Position numbers and translations under genes: made by a program
Source: an uncultured Lachnospiraceae bacterium
GTDB lineage: Bacteria; Bacillota; Clostridia; Lachnospirales; Lachnospiraceae
Length of the DNA stretch: 9,752 nt
Direction of reading: 5' to 3'
Assembly (NCBI GenBank): GCA_902782965.1
Contig: CACZPG010000058.1
Span: 1 to 9,752, forward strand
The notes under the pieces: model-generated
Databases searched by the model: none
The model's input: only the letters and a program-made list of their open reading frames with translations
Told to the model about the DNA's origin: nothing
Shown: positions 1 through 7,034 of the stretch, one piece after another
Layout of the letters: each line of letters starts with the position of its first letter
Position numbering within the stretch: the first letter of the stretch is position 1

Positions 1-306
1 AAGGGACAGACTGTCATAAGAAATATTGAAAGGCTCAGAATCAAAGAAAGCGACAGAGTGCAGACTATAATCAGCACACTGTCGGCTTTAAATGCAAATA
101 TATACGAAAAAGATAATTGTCTTATTATCAACGGAACCGGCCATCTCTCAGGTGGAACCGTAGATTCCTTCAACGATCATCGAATAGCCATGTCGTCAGC
201 AATAGCTTCACTGATTACTGATGGTGATATAATTATCAGAAATCCTATGGCTGTCAGAAAGTCATATCCGAAGTTCTATGAAGACTTTAATGCTTTATTC
301 AGATAA
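1..306 (+). CDS. aroA: 3-phosphoshikimate 1-carboxyvinyltransferase (EPSP synthase), C-terminal part
   Basis: Partial gene: the reading frame is open from the first base and ends at TAA 304-306, giving the last 101 residues of an enzyme usually about 420-430 residues long. EPSP synthase joins phosphoenolpyruvate to shikimate-3-phosphate, the sixth step of the cytoplasmic shikimate pathway to chorismate and aromatic amino acids. Family motifs visible here are RLRIKESDR (residues 11-19 of the fragment), where the KE.DR residues contact substrate; FNDHRIAM near residues 58-65; and the C-terminal VRKSYPKF. The fragment is intact with no frameshift. It converges on the leftward membrane-protein gene and overlaps its 3' end by 12 bases, so its terminator must lie inside that gene (see 317-360). 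Identity is near certain from the motifs; nothing can be said about its promoter or upstream neighbours. Confidence 0.96.
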   Translation, partial: KGQTVIRNIERLRIKESDRVQTIISTLSALNANIYEKDNCLIINGTGHLSGGTVDSFNDHRIAMSSAIASLITDGDIIIRNPMAVRKSYPKFYEDFNALFR

Positions 307-1053
307 ATCGCTCTGGGATACTTCCCCGGCTTCACTCTGTGAAAGCTCTCCGGAAGTATCTTTCTGTATTTCTGAGTCAGGGGATACGGCTTCCTTTGAC
401 TCATTATCATCTTCATTCAGTGTATCAAGCACGAAGCATCCGACAACAGACAGAAAATAACTGATTATTCCCAGCCAGAAGCATATTGGAGCAGGACCGG
501 TTTTAAAGGTGCACTGCATATTATCGGCGCCTTCCACATGATTGGATACACTCATTTCTATATAGGATATCCAGCTGGTTACAGATTCTTCAAACTGCTT
601 AATACTATTCTTGTAGGACACTGTATGCGTAAGCAGAATCATAAGAATAATAAGAATAATAAGTGCTGAAATTCTTATTATCTTCTTATACTTCACAAAG
701 AATTCTTTTCTGCTGAAATTATCTTTCACTCCGGCGATTATCAGAAAGAGAATAATCACATAGAAAATCAACATAAATATTATATTAAGGATGCCTGAAA
801 CGGTAATATGTGTATCCACAATAGAATTATTCAGATCTCTTTGAAACATCCCCTGAAAGGCATTTATAGCACTTTTCAGAAGACTGATACCGCTTCTCTC
901 TGTTTCAGTGGTTTTCAGGTAGAAACTCTTCCAATTCAGAACACTTCCAAGCACAAGAAGCGCACATCCTGCAAGAGATGTAAAACCTGTTATTCTATAT
1001 GAACTGTCATCTTCATAAAATGGCTTACTATATTTACCATTTGTCCTGTTCAT
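295..1053 (-). CDS. Hypothetical four-helix membrane protein
   Basis: I do not recognise a family. Taking the ATG at 1053 gives 252 residues. An ATG three codons upstream (1062) is less likely because the only good ribosome binding site, AGAGAGG (complement of 1063-1069), would touch it but lies 9 nt from the 1053 ATG. Four hydrophobic segments are visible at about residues 22-40, 86-109, 126-145 and 191-209. The loop at 41-85 and the loop at 146-190 would lie on the same side as each other. The C-terminal tail (about 210-252) is rich in Asp, Glu and Ser, with a short repeat GELSQS/GEVSQS; its DNA carries the aroA terminator hairpin. The gene starts inside the 3' end of the nucleotidyltransferase gene (20-base overlap), which suggests translational coupling and co-transcription from the LCP promoter. 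Function unknown; a cell-envelope role is a guess from neighbours only. Confidence 0.75.
   Translation of the reverse strand: MNRTNGKYSKPFYEDDSSYRITGFTSLAGCALLVLGSVLNWKSFYLKTTETERSGISLLKSAINAFQGMFQRDLNNSIVDTHITVSGILNIIFMLIFYVIILFLIIAGVKDNFSRKEFFVKYKKIIRISALIILIILMILLTHTVSYKNSIKQFEESVTSWISYIEMSVSNHVEGADNMQCTFKTGPAPICFWLGIISYFLSVVGCFVLDTLNEDDNESKEAVSPDSEIQKDTSGELSQSEAGEVSQSDLSE
317..360 (+). terminator. Candidate rho-independent terminator of aroA, embedded in the opposing gene
   Basis: GATACTTCC (317-325) is perfectly complementary to GGAAGTATC (352-360). Inside, GCTTCAC (329-335) pairs with GTGAA-GC (339-346, one bulged A) around a TCT loop. The 3' arm is followed on the + strand by T-rich TTTCTGTATTTC, as expected for termination of rightward aroA transcription, and the arm starts 11 bases after the aroA stop. 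In the other direction the arm is followed by CCAGAG, so it should not end leftward transcription. The whole element is coding sequence for the acidic tail of the membrane protein at 295-1053. The U-tract is imperfect, so termination strength is uncertain. Confidence 0.55.
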
Positions 1054-1957
1054 ATATACCATCCTCTCTGAGTTTTCTAAGCTTATCCTTTACCATATCC
1101 AGTTCTTCGACATAGGTCATGCCAAACCATTCTTCATCAGTATTGATACATTTCACTGTACCGGTTTTTCTGGTAAGAATGTCCTGAACTGCATCAGAAA
1201 TAGTCTCTTCAAAAGTATCAGGTCTGTCTTTCACACCCTCTTCAAATCTTTCTTTGAAGGTTACTTCGATATCATCAATGAAGCCCTCGCTGAAAGCCCA
1301 CAGATTCATTGATGCAAGTGAATCTGACGGAATAAGATGATAGGATACCCCGTTATCAACTGTGTAATATCCCCTTCCATCCTCAAGCTTGATATTCTTT
1401 CGTTCATCAATTCTTGTAAGATTACCCTCTTCGTCTGTCTGACAGATACCTCTGCTGACAGTTCCTGTAGGGCTGAGTGTTTTGATCAGATCATAGCAGA
1501 TACATCCATGTTCTCCCGGCTCTTTTGCCTTTGAAAGGAATTCATATGCTGCATTATATGCTCCACGACCATAGAAATCATCTGCATTGATAGTAAGGAA
1601 CTTCTTGCCCTTCAATGCCTTACGTGCGCTCCATAATGCATGCGTAGTTCCCCAAGGCTTAACTCTGCCCTTCGGAACACTGATATCCCCAGGAACATCA
1701 TCAAGTGACTGAAATACATAAGTTACTTTGATCTTCTCACTTACACGGTTTCCAATCACTTTCTTGAAATCATTCTCAAAATCTTTTCTGATAATAAACA
1801 CTACTTCTGAAAAACCAGCTTCAATAGCATCATAAATAGCATAATCCATCAGAACATGACCATCTGCATCAACACTCTGAATCTGCTTCAGACCTTTAAA
1901 TCTGCTACCTAGTCCGGCAGCCATAATTACAAGTACAATCCCCTTATTCATACTCAT
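1034..1957 (-). CDS. Sugar-phosphate-type nucleotidyltransferase (NTP_transferase family)
   Basis: 307 residues. The N-terminal Rossmann-like nucleotide-binding signature is MAAGLGSRFKGLKQ (residues 12-25; the family pattern is GxGxRxxxL..K), and NADDFYG (124-130) supplies the metal-binding aspartates. PWGTTHA (101-107) and RGIC (169-172) fit the nucleotide/sugar pocket. Enzymes of this family condense an NTP with a phosphorylated sugar or alcohol to give an activated nucleotide donor; here the substrate cannot be read. It lacks an obvious C-terminal left-handed beta-helix or acyltransferase domain, so it is not GlmU-like. The start at 1957 is supported by GGAG (in ACGGAGTG) 7 nt upstream. 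The gene lies 57 bases after the LCP gene with no terminator hairpin between, and its 3' end overlaps the membrane-protein gene, so it is probably the middle gene of a three-gene unit. By context it may supply a precursor for a wall glycopolymer. Related annotations could be glucose-1-phosphate thymidylyltransferase-like or choline-phosphate cytidylyltransferase-like. Confidence 0.85.
   Translation of the reverse strand: MSMNKGIVLVIMAAGLGSRFKGLKQIQSVDADGHVLMDYAIYDAIEAGFSEVVFIIRKDFENDFKKVIGNRVSEKIKVTYVFQSLDDVPGDISVPKGRVKPWGTTHALWSARKALKGKKFLTINADDFYGRGAYNAAYEFLSKAKEPGEHGCICYDLIKTLSPTGTVSRGICQTDEEGNLTRIDERKNIKLEDGRGYYTVDNGVSYHLIPSDSLASMNLWAFSEGFIDDIEVTFKERFEEGVKDRPDTFEETISDAVQDILTRKTGTVKCINTDEEWFGMTYVEELDMVKDKLRKLREDGIYEQDKW
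1063..1069 (-). promoter_or_regulatory. Ribosome binding site deciding the membrane-protein start
   Basis: On the minus strand this reads AGAGAGG. It lies 9 nt before the ATG at 1053 but 0 nt before the ATG at 1062, which favours the shorter protein. It sits within the coding end of the nucleotidyltransferase gene. Confidence 0.5.
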
Positions 1958-2014
1958 ACTTTCACTCCGTTCTTTAAAATTTTATTAACAGTCAGAAGTA
2001 AATTTCTAAATTAA

Positions 2015-3619
2015 TTAGTCCGGTTTCTTCTCAGTAGTCTCTTCTTCTGAAGGCTGCTCTTCGGTTATAAGATCTTCTTCATCTTTATTTACAATATAAT
2101 TATCAATCTCATCCTGATTAACATCTTCACTGTCAAGAACTCTTCTGATGAGATCATTTCCGTATTTAATATCTCCCTGGTTAGGAATCATTACATATGC
2201 TTCTGTTCCCAGTGAATAACATCTCTTCATGGAATCTGAACCGCTTACACTGTAGGTAAGAACCTTCCAGTCTCCATTCTCAATAGTACTCTGAACCAGA
2301 TAGCCCACATCATCCTTGCCCATATTGGTCTGGAAAGTATCTCCCAGTTCTTCCATGAGACCGGCATAATTCTTAAGCATTGCAGATGACTCAAGTTTCT
2401 CAATAGTTGCTTTGATAACCTGCATCTGGTTCTTACCACGCTGTCTGTCACCGTCCTTGAAATTTCTGGATCTTGCAAAGCCCAGAGCTTCCTCTCCGGT
2501 CAGATGATTCTCACCTGCTGAGAAGGAATATGTACCTTCCTCAGTCATTGAAGTGAAATCATACTGTGAATAAACATCTACTCCACCAAGCTTATCAATA
2601 ATCTTCTGGAATCCGGAGAAATTGATTCTGACATAATAGTTCAGATCCACATCATATATCTTCTCCAGAGTTCCCATGGAACAGCCTATTCCATAAAGAC
2701 CTGCATGAGTAAGCTTATCATCCTTACCGTCTATATCCTTCTCTGTTTTCTCCGGCTTAGCAGCATTCTCCTGATCGGAGTTCTTAAGATTCTTATTGCT
2801 TTCAGCCAGTTTCACATAATAATCTCTCGGTGTAGACAGAAGAAGAACTGTCTTTGTCTTATTATTCACTACTGCTATGATATTAACATCACTTCTGCTC
2901 TTTGCAGTTACAGAACCAAAGGTATCAATACCACTGAAATATATACAGAAGATATCCTGGTCTACTACCTCCTCCGGAAGTTCAACCTTCTCTTCAATAT
3001 CATTCTCCATGATGATCTTCAGATTCTTCTTGGAATAATCTTCATAAGCCTCTGTATTATCAAGTACAAAAATATTACCTTCATTGGTAATAATAGCCTG
3101 AACGGCATTCTCTTCAAAGGCGCCTATTGCTGCATAAATCGAATCAAAACTCATTGTCAGAACATCTCTTCCGACATTTTCACGAATCTTATTAACAGTT
3201 TCTGCTATATGCTCAGAATCATCAGTTTCAACAATTGCGAAAATGTAATCATCAAGAACAGCTTCATTAATAGAAGATACTTCATCGTCCTTAGCTACAT
3301 ATACGCTTATCTCATCTACCTCAGTATTACTTCCGGTAACATCTTCGATTGCACGATTTGCAACAGCAAGATAATAAGAAGCTAATGAAAACAAAATAAT
3401 AAAAACTGAGGAAAAAACAATAGAAATTATTCGAAGCTTCTTACTTTCAGTTCTTGAAAGCATGAACAGTCCAACCGGAATAGCTATAAGTATTATAGAA
3501 CCTATAAAGCCATAGAAAAATGGAACGAATTTCGTAGACATTGCAAAATAGATAAGAACTATTGAAACAATTAACTGAACTACAGAAAGAGTAATACCTG
3601 TGATTTTTAAGGTTTTCAT
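2015..3619 (-). CDS. LytR-CpsA-Psr (LCP) family glycopolymer transferase, Cps2A-like architecture
   Basis: 534 residues. LCP proteins move lipid-linked glycopolymers (teichoic acid, capsule or other wall polysaccharide) onto peptidoglycan outside the membrane. Three N-terminal membrane helices are visible (about 7-27, 33-54, 63-85). An extracytoplasmic region at about 100-215 resembles in placement the accessory domain of streptococcal Cps2A/CpsA. The LCP domain spans about 222-460. LCP hallmarks are RSDVN (242-246), STPRDYYV (262-269, with the pyrophosphate-binding Arg265), FARSR (381-385) and DRQRGKNQ (391-398). A charged, low-complexity insertion at about 272-302 interrupts the domain. The tail from about 498 on is very acidic. 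The start is supported by GAGG 7 nt before the ATG. This is the first gene of the leftward unit with the nucleotidyltransferase and membrane protein, transcribed from the divergent region it shares with rsmG. The family is certain; which polymer is attached is not. Confidence 0.93.
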   Translation of the reverse strand: MKTLKITGITLSVVQLIVSIVLIYFAMSTKFVPFFYGFIGSIILIAIPVGLFMLSRTESKKLRIISIVFSSVFIILFSLASYYLAVANRAIEDVTGSNTEVDEISVYVAKDDEVSSINEAVLDDYIFAIVETDDSEHIAETVNKIRENVGRDVLTMSFDSIYAAIGAFEENAVQAIITNEGNIFVLDNTEAYEDYSKKNLKIIMENDIEEKVELPEEVVDQDIFCIYFSGIDTFGSVTAKSRSDVNIIAVVNNKTKTVLLLSTPRDYYVKLAESNKNLKNSDQENAAKPEKTEKDIDGKDDKLTHAGLYGIGCSMGTLEKIYDVDLNYYVRINFSGFQKIIDKLGGVDVYSQYDFTSMTEEGTYSFSAGENHLTGEEALGFARSRNFKDGDRQRGKNQMQVIKATIEKLESSAMLKNYAGLMEELGDTFQTNMGKDDVGYLVQSTIENGDWKVLTYSVSGSDSMKRCYSLGTEAYVMIPNQGDIKYGNDLIRRVLDSEDVNQDEIDNYIVNKDEEDLITEEQPSEEETTEKKPD

Positions 3620-3662
3620 TTTTTTTCCTCGTTTTCTTTTTCGAATATTAACACACTAAAAT

Positions 3663-3681
3663 CATGGACAAAAAGTCCATG
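3663..3681. repeat. Perfect inverted repeat in the divergent promoter region (candidate operator)
   Basis: CATGGAC (3663-3669), a 5-base spacer AAAAA, and GTCCATG (3675-3681) form a perfect 7-bp dyad. It covers the -35 of the rightward rsmG promoter and begins about 2 nt downstream of the predicted start of the leftward LCP transcript. It could be an operator that lets one dimeric regulator act on both genes, or a 5'-end stem-loop in the LCP mRNA. It is not a terminator for either gene by position. Confidence 0.5.
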
Positions 3682-3694
3682 TCTGATTTATAAT
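3665..3694 (+). promoter_or_regulatory. Candidate sigma-A promoter of rsmG
   Basis: TGGACA (3665-3670) and a consensus TATAAT (3689-3694) are separated by 18 bases. Transcription would start near 3701, giving an 84-nt leader before the rsmG ATG at 3785. The -35 lies in the left arm and loop edge of an inverted repeat (3663-3681). Confidence 0.6.
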
Positions 3695-3717
3695 ACCACA
3701 AATAAGAATTAAAGCAA
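3690..3717 (-). promoter_or_regulatory. Candidate sigma-A promoter of the LCP gene
   Basis: On the minus strand, a -35-like TTGCTT (complement of 3712-3717) is followed after 16 nt by TATTAT (complement of 3690-3695), preceded by TGG, which makes an extended -10 (TGnTATTAT). The start of transcription would fall near 3683, giving a leader of about 64 nt. Its -10 overlaps the -10 of the oppositely directed rsmG promoter. Confidence 0.55.
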
Positions 3718-3784
3718 ACTTTTTATTTGGATAAATGAAACTACTGAACAGTTACGAAGGAATAAACATAAAAGGAACCTACTT

Positions 3785-4507
3785 ATGAAAGATATCAAAT
3801 ATTATCTGGAGGCCTCAGATATAACCCTTGAGGAATCCGCCATCCAGAAGCTGAACGAATATATGAATATGGTTATTGAGAAGAATAAGGTTATGAATCT
3901 TACAGCCATTACAGACCCGGAGGAATTTGCACTTAAACATCTGCTGGATAGTCTTCTGGTTCTGAAATGCGTAGACGAATTTAAAAGCAGCCTTGGCAGA
4001 AGCTTTTCTGTAATAGATGTAGGTACCGGTGCAGGATTTCCGGGAATACCTCTCAAAATTGCCTGCCCTGAAATCAGGCTTACACTACTTGATTCCCTTA
4101 ACAAAAGGCTTGTTTTCCTTGATGAAGTTATTTCTGCTCTCGGTCTTTCTGAAGTTACCACAGTTCATGCACGTGCAGAAGACGGTGCTCGCAGAAAGGA
4201 ACTTAGAGATAATTTCGATTTTGCCCTTTCCCGGGCCGTTGCCAGCCAGAGTGCTCTTACAGAGTACTGCCTGCCTTTTGTAAAGCCAGATGGATTTTTC
4301 ATTGCATATAAATCCGGTGAAATCAGTGAAGAGCTTGCAGAGGCAGAGAAAGCAATTAAACTTCTGAACGGTACTGATACACATGTAATTCATACGACAC
4401 TTCCGGAATCGGATATAAGAAGAAGCTTTGTCATAATCAAAAAGAAAGGGGCAACTCCAAAGAGTTACCCCAGAAAAGCCGGAACAGCCAAACGTGATCC
4501 CCTATAA
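3785..4507 (+). CDS. rsmG: 16S rRNA (guanine-527-N7)-methyltransferase RsmG (GidB)
   Basis: 240 residues, the normal family length. RsmG uses S-adenosylmethionine to methylate N7 of G527 in 16S rRNA; in other bacteria its loss gives low-level streptomycin resistance. The SAM-binding loop IDVGTGAGFPGIPL is at 77-90, preceded by the family's N-terminal NLTAI (38-42) and HLLDSL (52-57). LLDSLNKR (101-108) contains the acidic residue that contacts the SAM ribose. SRAVA (149-153), YKSG (175-178) and the basic C-terminus KKKGATPKSYPRKAGTAKR are all typical. AAGGAA lies 7-8 nt before the ATG. It is a monocistronic rightward gene bounded by its own promoter and terminator. It is not next to mnmG, unlike the common mnmE-mnmG-rsmG arrangement near the origin. 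Confidence 0.97.
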   Translation: MKDIKYYLEASDITLEESAIQKLNEYMNMVIEKNKVMNLTAITDPEEFALKHLLDSLLVLKCVDEFKSSLGRSFSVIDVGTGAGFPGIPLKIACPEIRLTLLDSLNKRLVFLDEVISALGLSEVTTVHARAEDGARRKELRDNFDFALSRAVASQSALTEYCLPFVKPDGFFIAYKSGEISEELAEAEKAIKLLNGTDTHVIHTTLPESDIRRSFVIIKKKGATPKSYPRKAGTAKRDPL

Positions 4508-4508
4508 T

Positions 4509-4540
4509 AATAGGTGACGGAATTTTTTCCGTCACCTATT
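4509..4540. terminator. Bidirectional rho-independent terminator between rsmG and the exonuclease gene
   Basis: AATAGGTGACGGAA (4509-4522) is perfectly complementary to TTCCGTCACCTATT (4527-4540), a 14-bp stem with a TTTT loop. The stem ends carry A/T bases, so a U-run follows in either direction (rightward ATTTGTTCTT; leftward TATTATTAT). It starts 2 bases after the rsmG stop, and its right arm contains the stop codon (4536-4538) of the converging exonuclease gene, so it can serve both genes. Confidence 0.9.
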
Positions 4541-5552
4541 TGTTCTTCGTATTATTTACTACTTTCTTCTCATTCAGTTTTCGTTCCATATATCTTCTGT
4601 CCCGCTCTTTCTTCTTCTCTGCGAGAAGATCCCGGCGGTTCTTGACATCTGTATATTTCGCCTTCGTAATAGGATGTATCTTCTTTACTACGAAAACCGT
4701 ATCCATGCTCTCAGAGGCAGGTTTGAATTTGATGGTAGATAACATTCTTCCATGTCTGAAACATACGCCTACAGCAAGATCAGTCGAATTATTAATCTGG
4801 AAAGGCTTTATCTGACTGGTGGTTTTCCTGCCACATTTGGCACACCTTATATCCGTCACCCTCTTATCCTTAAGAGCATCCTTCTTGGAAGCATATTCTC
4901 CATACATTTCCTCCAAGGTTCCATTATGGAAATCATGTACAGATTCTGTTCTGTTTCTGGGATATCTGTAGGTATCATAAACATATTTATCGGTTATGTC
5001 CCCCAGCTTACCCTCTTTCAATACACGGGCAGTATAGTAGGCATCATTTATTGCCGCATGGAAAGGTCTGTCCTGAGTCATTTTCAGCTTGGAAACCGCT
5101 TTATCCAGCGCACTTATTGAATTATCCTTAGTATACTTCTCGGCAAAAATCTGCTGAATATCATAGAATTTGAGAGGGAAATCCAGCTTCTTCATGTAAT
5201 AGAAATCCATATTATTCTGAAGATAACTGAGATCCGATGGTCCCCAGGTGCAGAAGGCAAAGTCCCTATCACTATCACCGCACCAATCCAGAAACTGAGT
5301 GCAGGCTTCTTTGAAAGGCACTCCCTTCTCTTTCAGAGTCTTCTCATCATAGTTCAGAATATCCCTGATGTATTTATGAATCCTGGTATACAGCTTCGGT
5401 CTTATCAGTCTCTGAAACTCATCTATAATATTATATTTTTCATCAAGTTTGACAGCGCCTATTTCTATTATTTCAAACGGCATACGTGGATGCTCCCCTG
5501 CATGTCCGTTTGGGCTCTGATTCCATTCAAGATCAAATACAATATAGTTCAT
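4536..5552 (-). CDS. DEDDh-type 3'-5' exonuclease with C-terminal CxxC/CxxH finger
   Basis: 338 residues. The N-terminal about 180 residues form an RNase T/DnaQ-like exonuclease domain that uses two metal ions to release nucleotides from 3' ends. Catalytic residues are visible: FDLEW (Asp7, Glu9), Asp107 in WGPSDLSYL, and His165/Asp170 in HAAINDAYYTARV. The domain resembles KapD/ERI-1-type exonucleases more than a PolC-associated proofreading domain. Beyond it, C237-x2-C240 and C264-x2-H267 suggest a small zinc-binding module, followed by a very basic, charged C-terminus suited to nucleic-acid binding. GGAG lies 5 nt before the ATG. It is the last gene of the leftward unit, 47 bases after mnmE, and its stop codon lies in the terminator stem. 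Whether the substrate is RNA or DNA cannot be read; an RNA-processing role fits the mnmE neighbour but is inference. Confidence 0.88.
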   Translation of the reverse strand: MNYIVFDLEWNQSPNGHAGEHPRMPFEIIEIGAVKLDEKYNIIDEFQRLIRPKLYTRIHKYIRDILNYDEKTLKEKGVPFKEACTQFLDWCGDSDRDFAFCTWGPSDLSYLQNNMDFYYMKKLDFPLKFYDIQQIFAEKYTKDNSISALDKAVSKLKMTQDRPFHAAINDAYYTARVLKEGKLGDITDKYVYDTYRYPRNRTESVHDFHNGTLEEMYGEYASKKDALKDKRVTDIRCAKCGRKTTSQIKPFQINNSTDLAVGVCFRHGRMLSTIKFKPASESMDTVFVVKKIHPITKAKYTDVKNRRDLLAEKKKERDRRYMERKLNEKKVVNNTKNK

Positions 5553-5599
5553 ATTGTCTCCATTATTATATATCCGTTTCTATCCCGGATCCGGAAATT

Positions 5600-7030
5600 T
5601 TATTTTCCCATGCAGAATTCACTAAATATCTTGTCTGCAAGATCATCCTCCAGAGTTTCTCCTATTATTTGCCCCAGAAACTCATAAGCTGCCATAAGGT
5701 CAATGGTAAGGAAGTCTTCACCCATAGCATTATCAATACTCTCCAGAACACGATTCAGGCTTTCTCTGGCATTTATCAAAGCCTGCTTATGTCTGGCATT
5801 TGTTATACAGAGCTGATTATTGTAGTCAACCTCACCTTTGAAGAATATTTCTCTGATCTGTTCTTTCAGAAGCTCCAGACCATCTCCGGATTTAGCTGAA
5901 ATGCTGATTATTCTCTGTGAATCCACAGGAAGTTCATCGCTGCTGTCTAAAGCTTCTACAATGCTTTCTCTGTTAGCTTCTATTATTCTCATCAGGTCAT
6001 CTTCACTGATGATCTGATCTTTATCATTCTTATTGATTAGTATAATGGATTTTCTGTTCATGGACAACCTGAGTATTTCCCTGTCATCCTCAGTTATTTC
6101 GTCCGAACCGTCAATGACAACCAGAAGCAGATCCGCATCCCTGACACATTCCCGTGCTCTTTCCACTCCCATTCTCTCAATCACATCAGCCGTATCTCTG
6201 ATACCTGCTGTATCTATCAGCTTTAAGACAATCCCATCCAGACTGATAAATTCCTCCAGTGTATCCCTTGTTGTTCCCGGGGTATCAGTAACAATAGCTC
6301 TGTTCTCCCCCAGAAGCATATTCAGAATGGAAGATTTACCCGCATTAGGTCTTCCGATAATTGCAGTTCTTATTCCTTCGCGGATTATCCTGCCCTCATC
6401 AGTAGTTACAAGCAGACCGTCAATCTTATGATTCAGTTCCTTTACTTCTCCCTCAAGCTTCTGAGAAAAACCATCAAGGCTGTAATTCTCCGGATCATCT
6501 AAAGCAGATTCAATATAAGCAGTATTATATAGTATTTTCTCCCTGAGAAGTACTATTTCCTGCTTCAACCTTCCGGTAAGCTGATTTACGGATGTTCTTA
6601 ATGCCATATCTGACTCCGCACTGATCACATCCATCACAGCCTCAGCCTCAGACATATCGATACGTCCTCCGAGGAAAGCTCTCTTAGTGAATTCTCCCGG
6701 TTCAGCAACTCTTATGCCCTTCGATATCAGAAGTTCAAGAACACGCTTCATCACAAAGGGACCACCATGAAGATCTATTTCCACTGTATCTTCAGTCGTA
6801 AATGTATGCGGGCCTTTCATAACAAGAACTACTGCCTCATCAAGGATTTCTTCTTCACACATAATCCTTCCAAAAGCAGCAGTAAATGTATCCATATCTT
6901 TTATTCTTTTCTTTCCGGTAAATATGGTATCGCATATTGCTATAGCCTCAGGACCGCTCACACGGATCATTCCTATTGCTGACTTTCCCATACCGGTAGC
7001 TATAGCAGCGATGGTATCATTTTTATACAT
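5600..7030 (-). CDS. mnmE: tRNA uridine-5-carboxymethylaminomethyl modification GTPase MnmE (TrmE)
   Basis: 476 residues from the ATG at 7030. With MnmG, MnmE installs the (carboxymethyl)aminomethyl group on wobble U34 of certain tRNAs, using 5,10-methylene-THF and GTP hydrolysis. The N-terminal tetrahydrofolate-binding domain (1-120) begins MYKNDTIAAIATGMGKSAIG, and PGEFTKRAFLGGRIDMSEAE (111-130) is typical. The G domain carries GRPNAGKS (226-233), TPGTTRD (250-256), DTAG (273-276), NKND (333-336) and SAK (378-380). The protein ends in the family's FCxGK motif with the catalytic Cys (CMGK, Cys473). An in-frame ATG at 7087 would add 19 residues unlike the family and has no usable ribosome binding site; the 7030 start leaves a 4-nt gap after the ATPase stop and matches the family N-terminus. 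The ribosome binding site is weak, so translation may depend on coupling to the ATPase gene. No mnmG lies in the window. Confidence 0.97.
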   Translation of the reverse strand: MYKNDTIAAIATGMGKSAIGMIRVSGPEAIAICDTIFTGKKRIKDMDTFTAAFGRIMCEEEILDEAVVLVMKGPHTFTTEDTVEIDLHGGPFVMKRVLELLISKGIRVAEPGEFTKRAFLGGRIDMSEAEAVMDVISAESDMALRTSVNQLTGRLKQEIVLLREKILYNTAYIESALDDPENYSLDGFSQKLEGEVKELNHKIDGLLVTTDEGRIIREGIRTAIIGRPNAGKSSILNMLLGENRAIVTDTPGTTRDTLEEFISLDGIVLKLIDTAGIRDTADVIERMGVERARECVRDADLLLVVIDGSDEITEDDREILRLSMNRKSIILINKNDKDQIISEDDLMRIIEANRESIVEALDSSDELPVDSQRIISISAKSGDGLELLKEQIREIFFKGEVDYNNQLCITNARHKQALINARESLNRVLESIDNAMGEDFLTIDLMAAYEFLGQIIGETLEDDLADKIFSEFCMGK

Positions 7031-7034
7031 ACTC

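Noticed and set aside
2705..3385. A 226-codon open frame on the + strand opposite the LCP gene.
   Set aside because: It lies wholly antisense to a gene with clear family motifs, has an Ile/Cys/Tyr-rich composition typical of a complementary-strand frame, and shows no recognisable domain.
3741..3752. ACTGAACAGT small dyad in the rsmG leader.
   Set aside because: Only four paired bases around two; expected by chance in A+T-rich DNA.
5585..5606. CCGGATCCGG palindrome and a nearby GGAAA/TTTCC stem between mnmE and the exonuclease gene.
   Set aside because: The stems are short and have no T-run, so they do not look like a terminator. The TATAAT nearby has no -35 and would start transcription too close to the ATG.
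6033..6431. A 132-codon open frame on the + strand opposite mnmE.
   Set aside because: Antisense to the MnmE G domain, Ser/Leu-rich as expected from the complementary frame, and without a ribosome binding site I could recognise.
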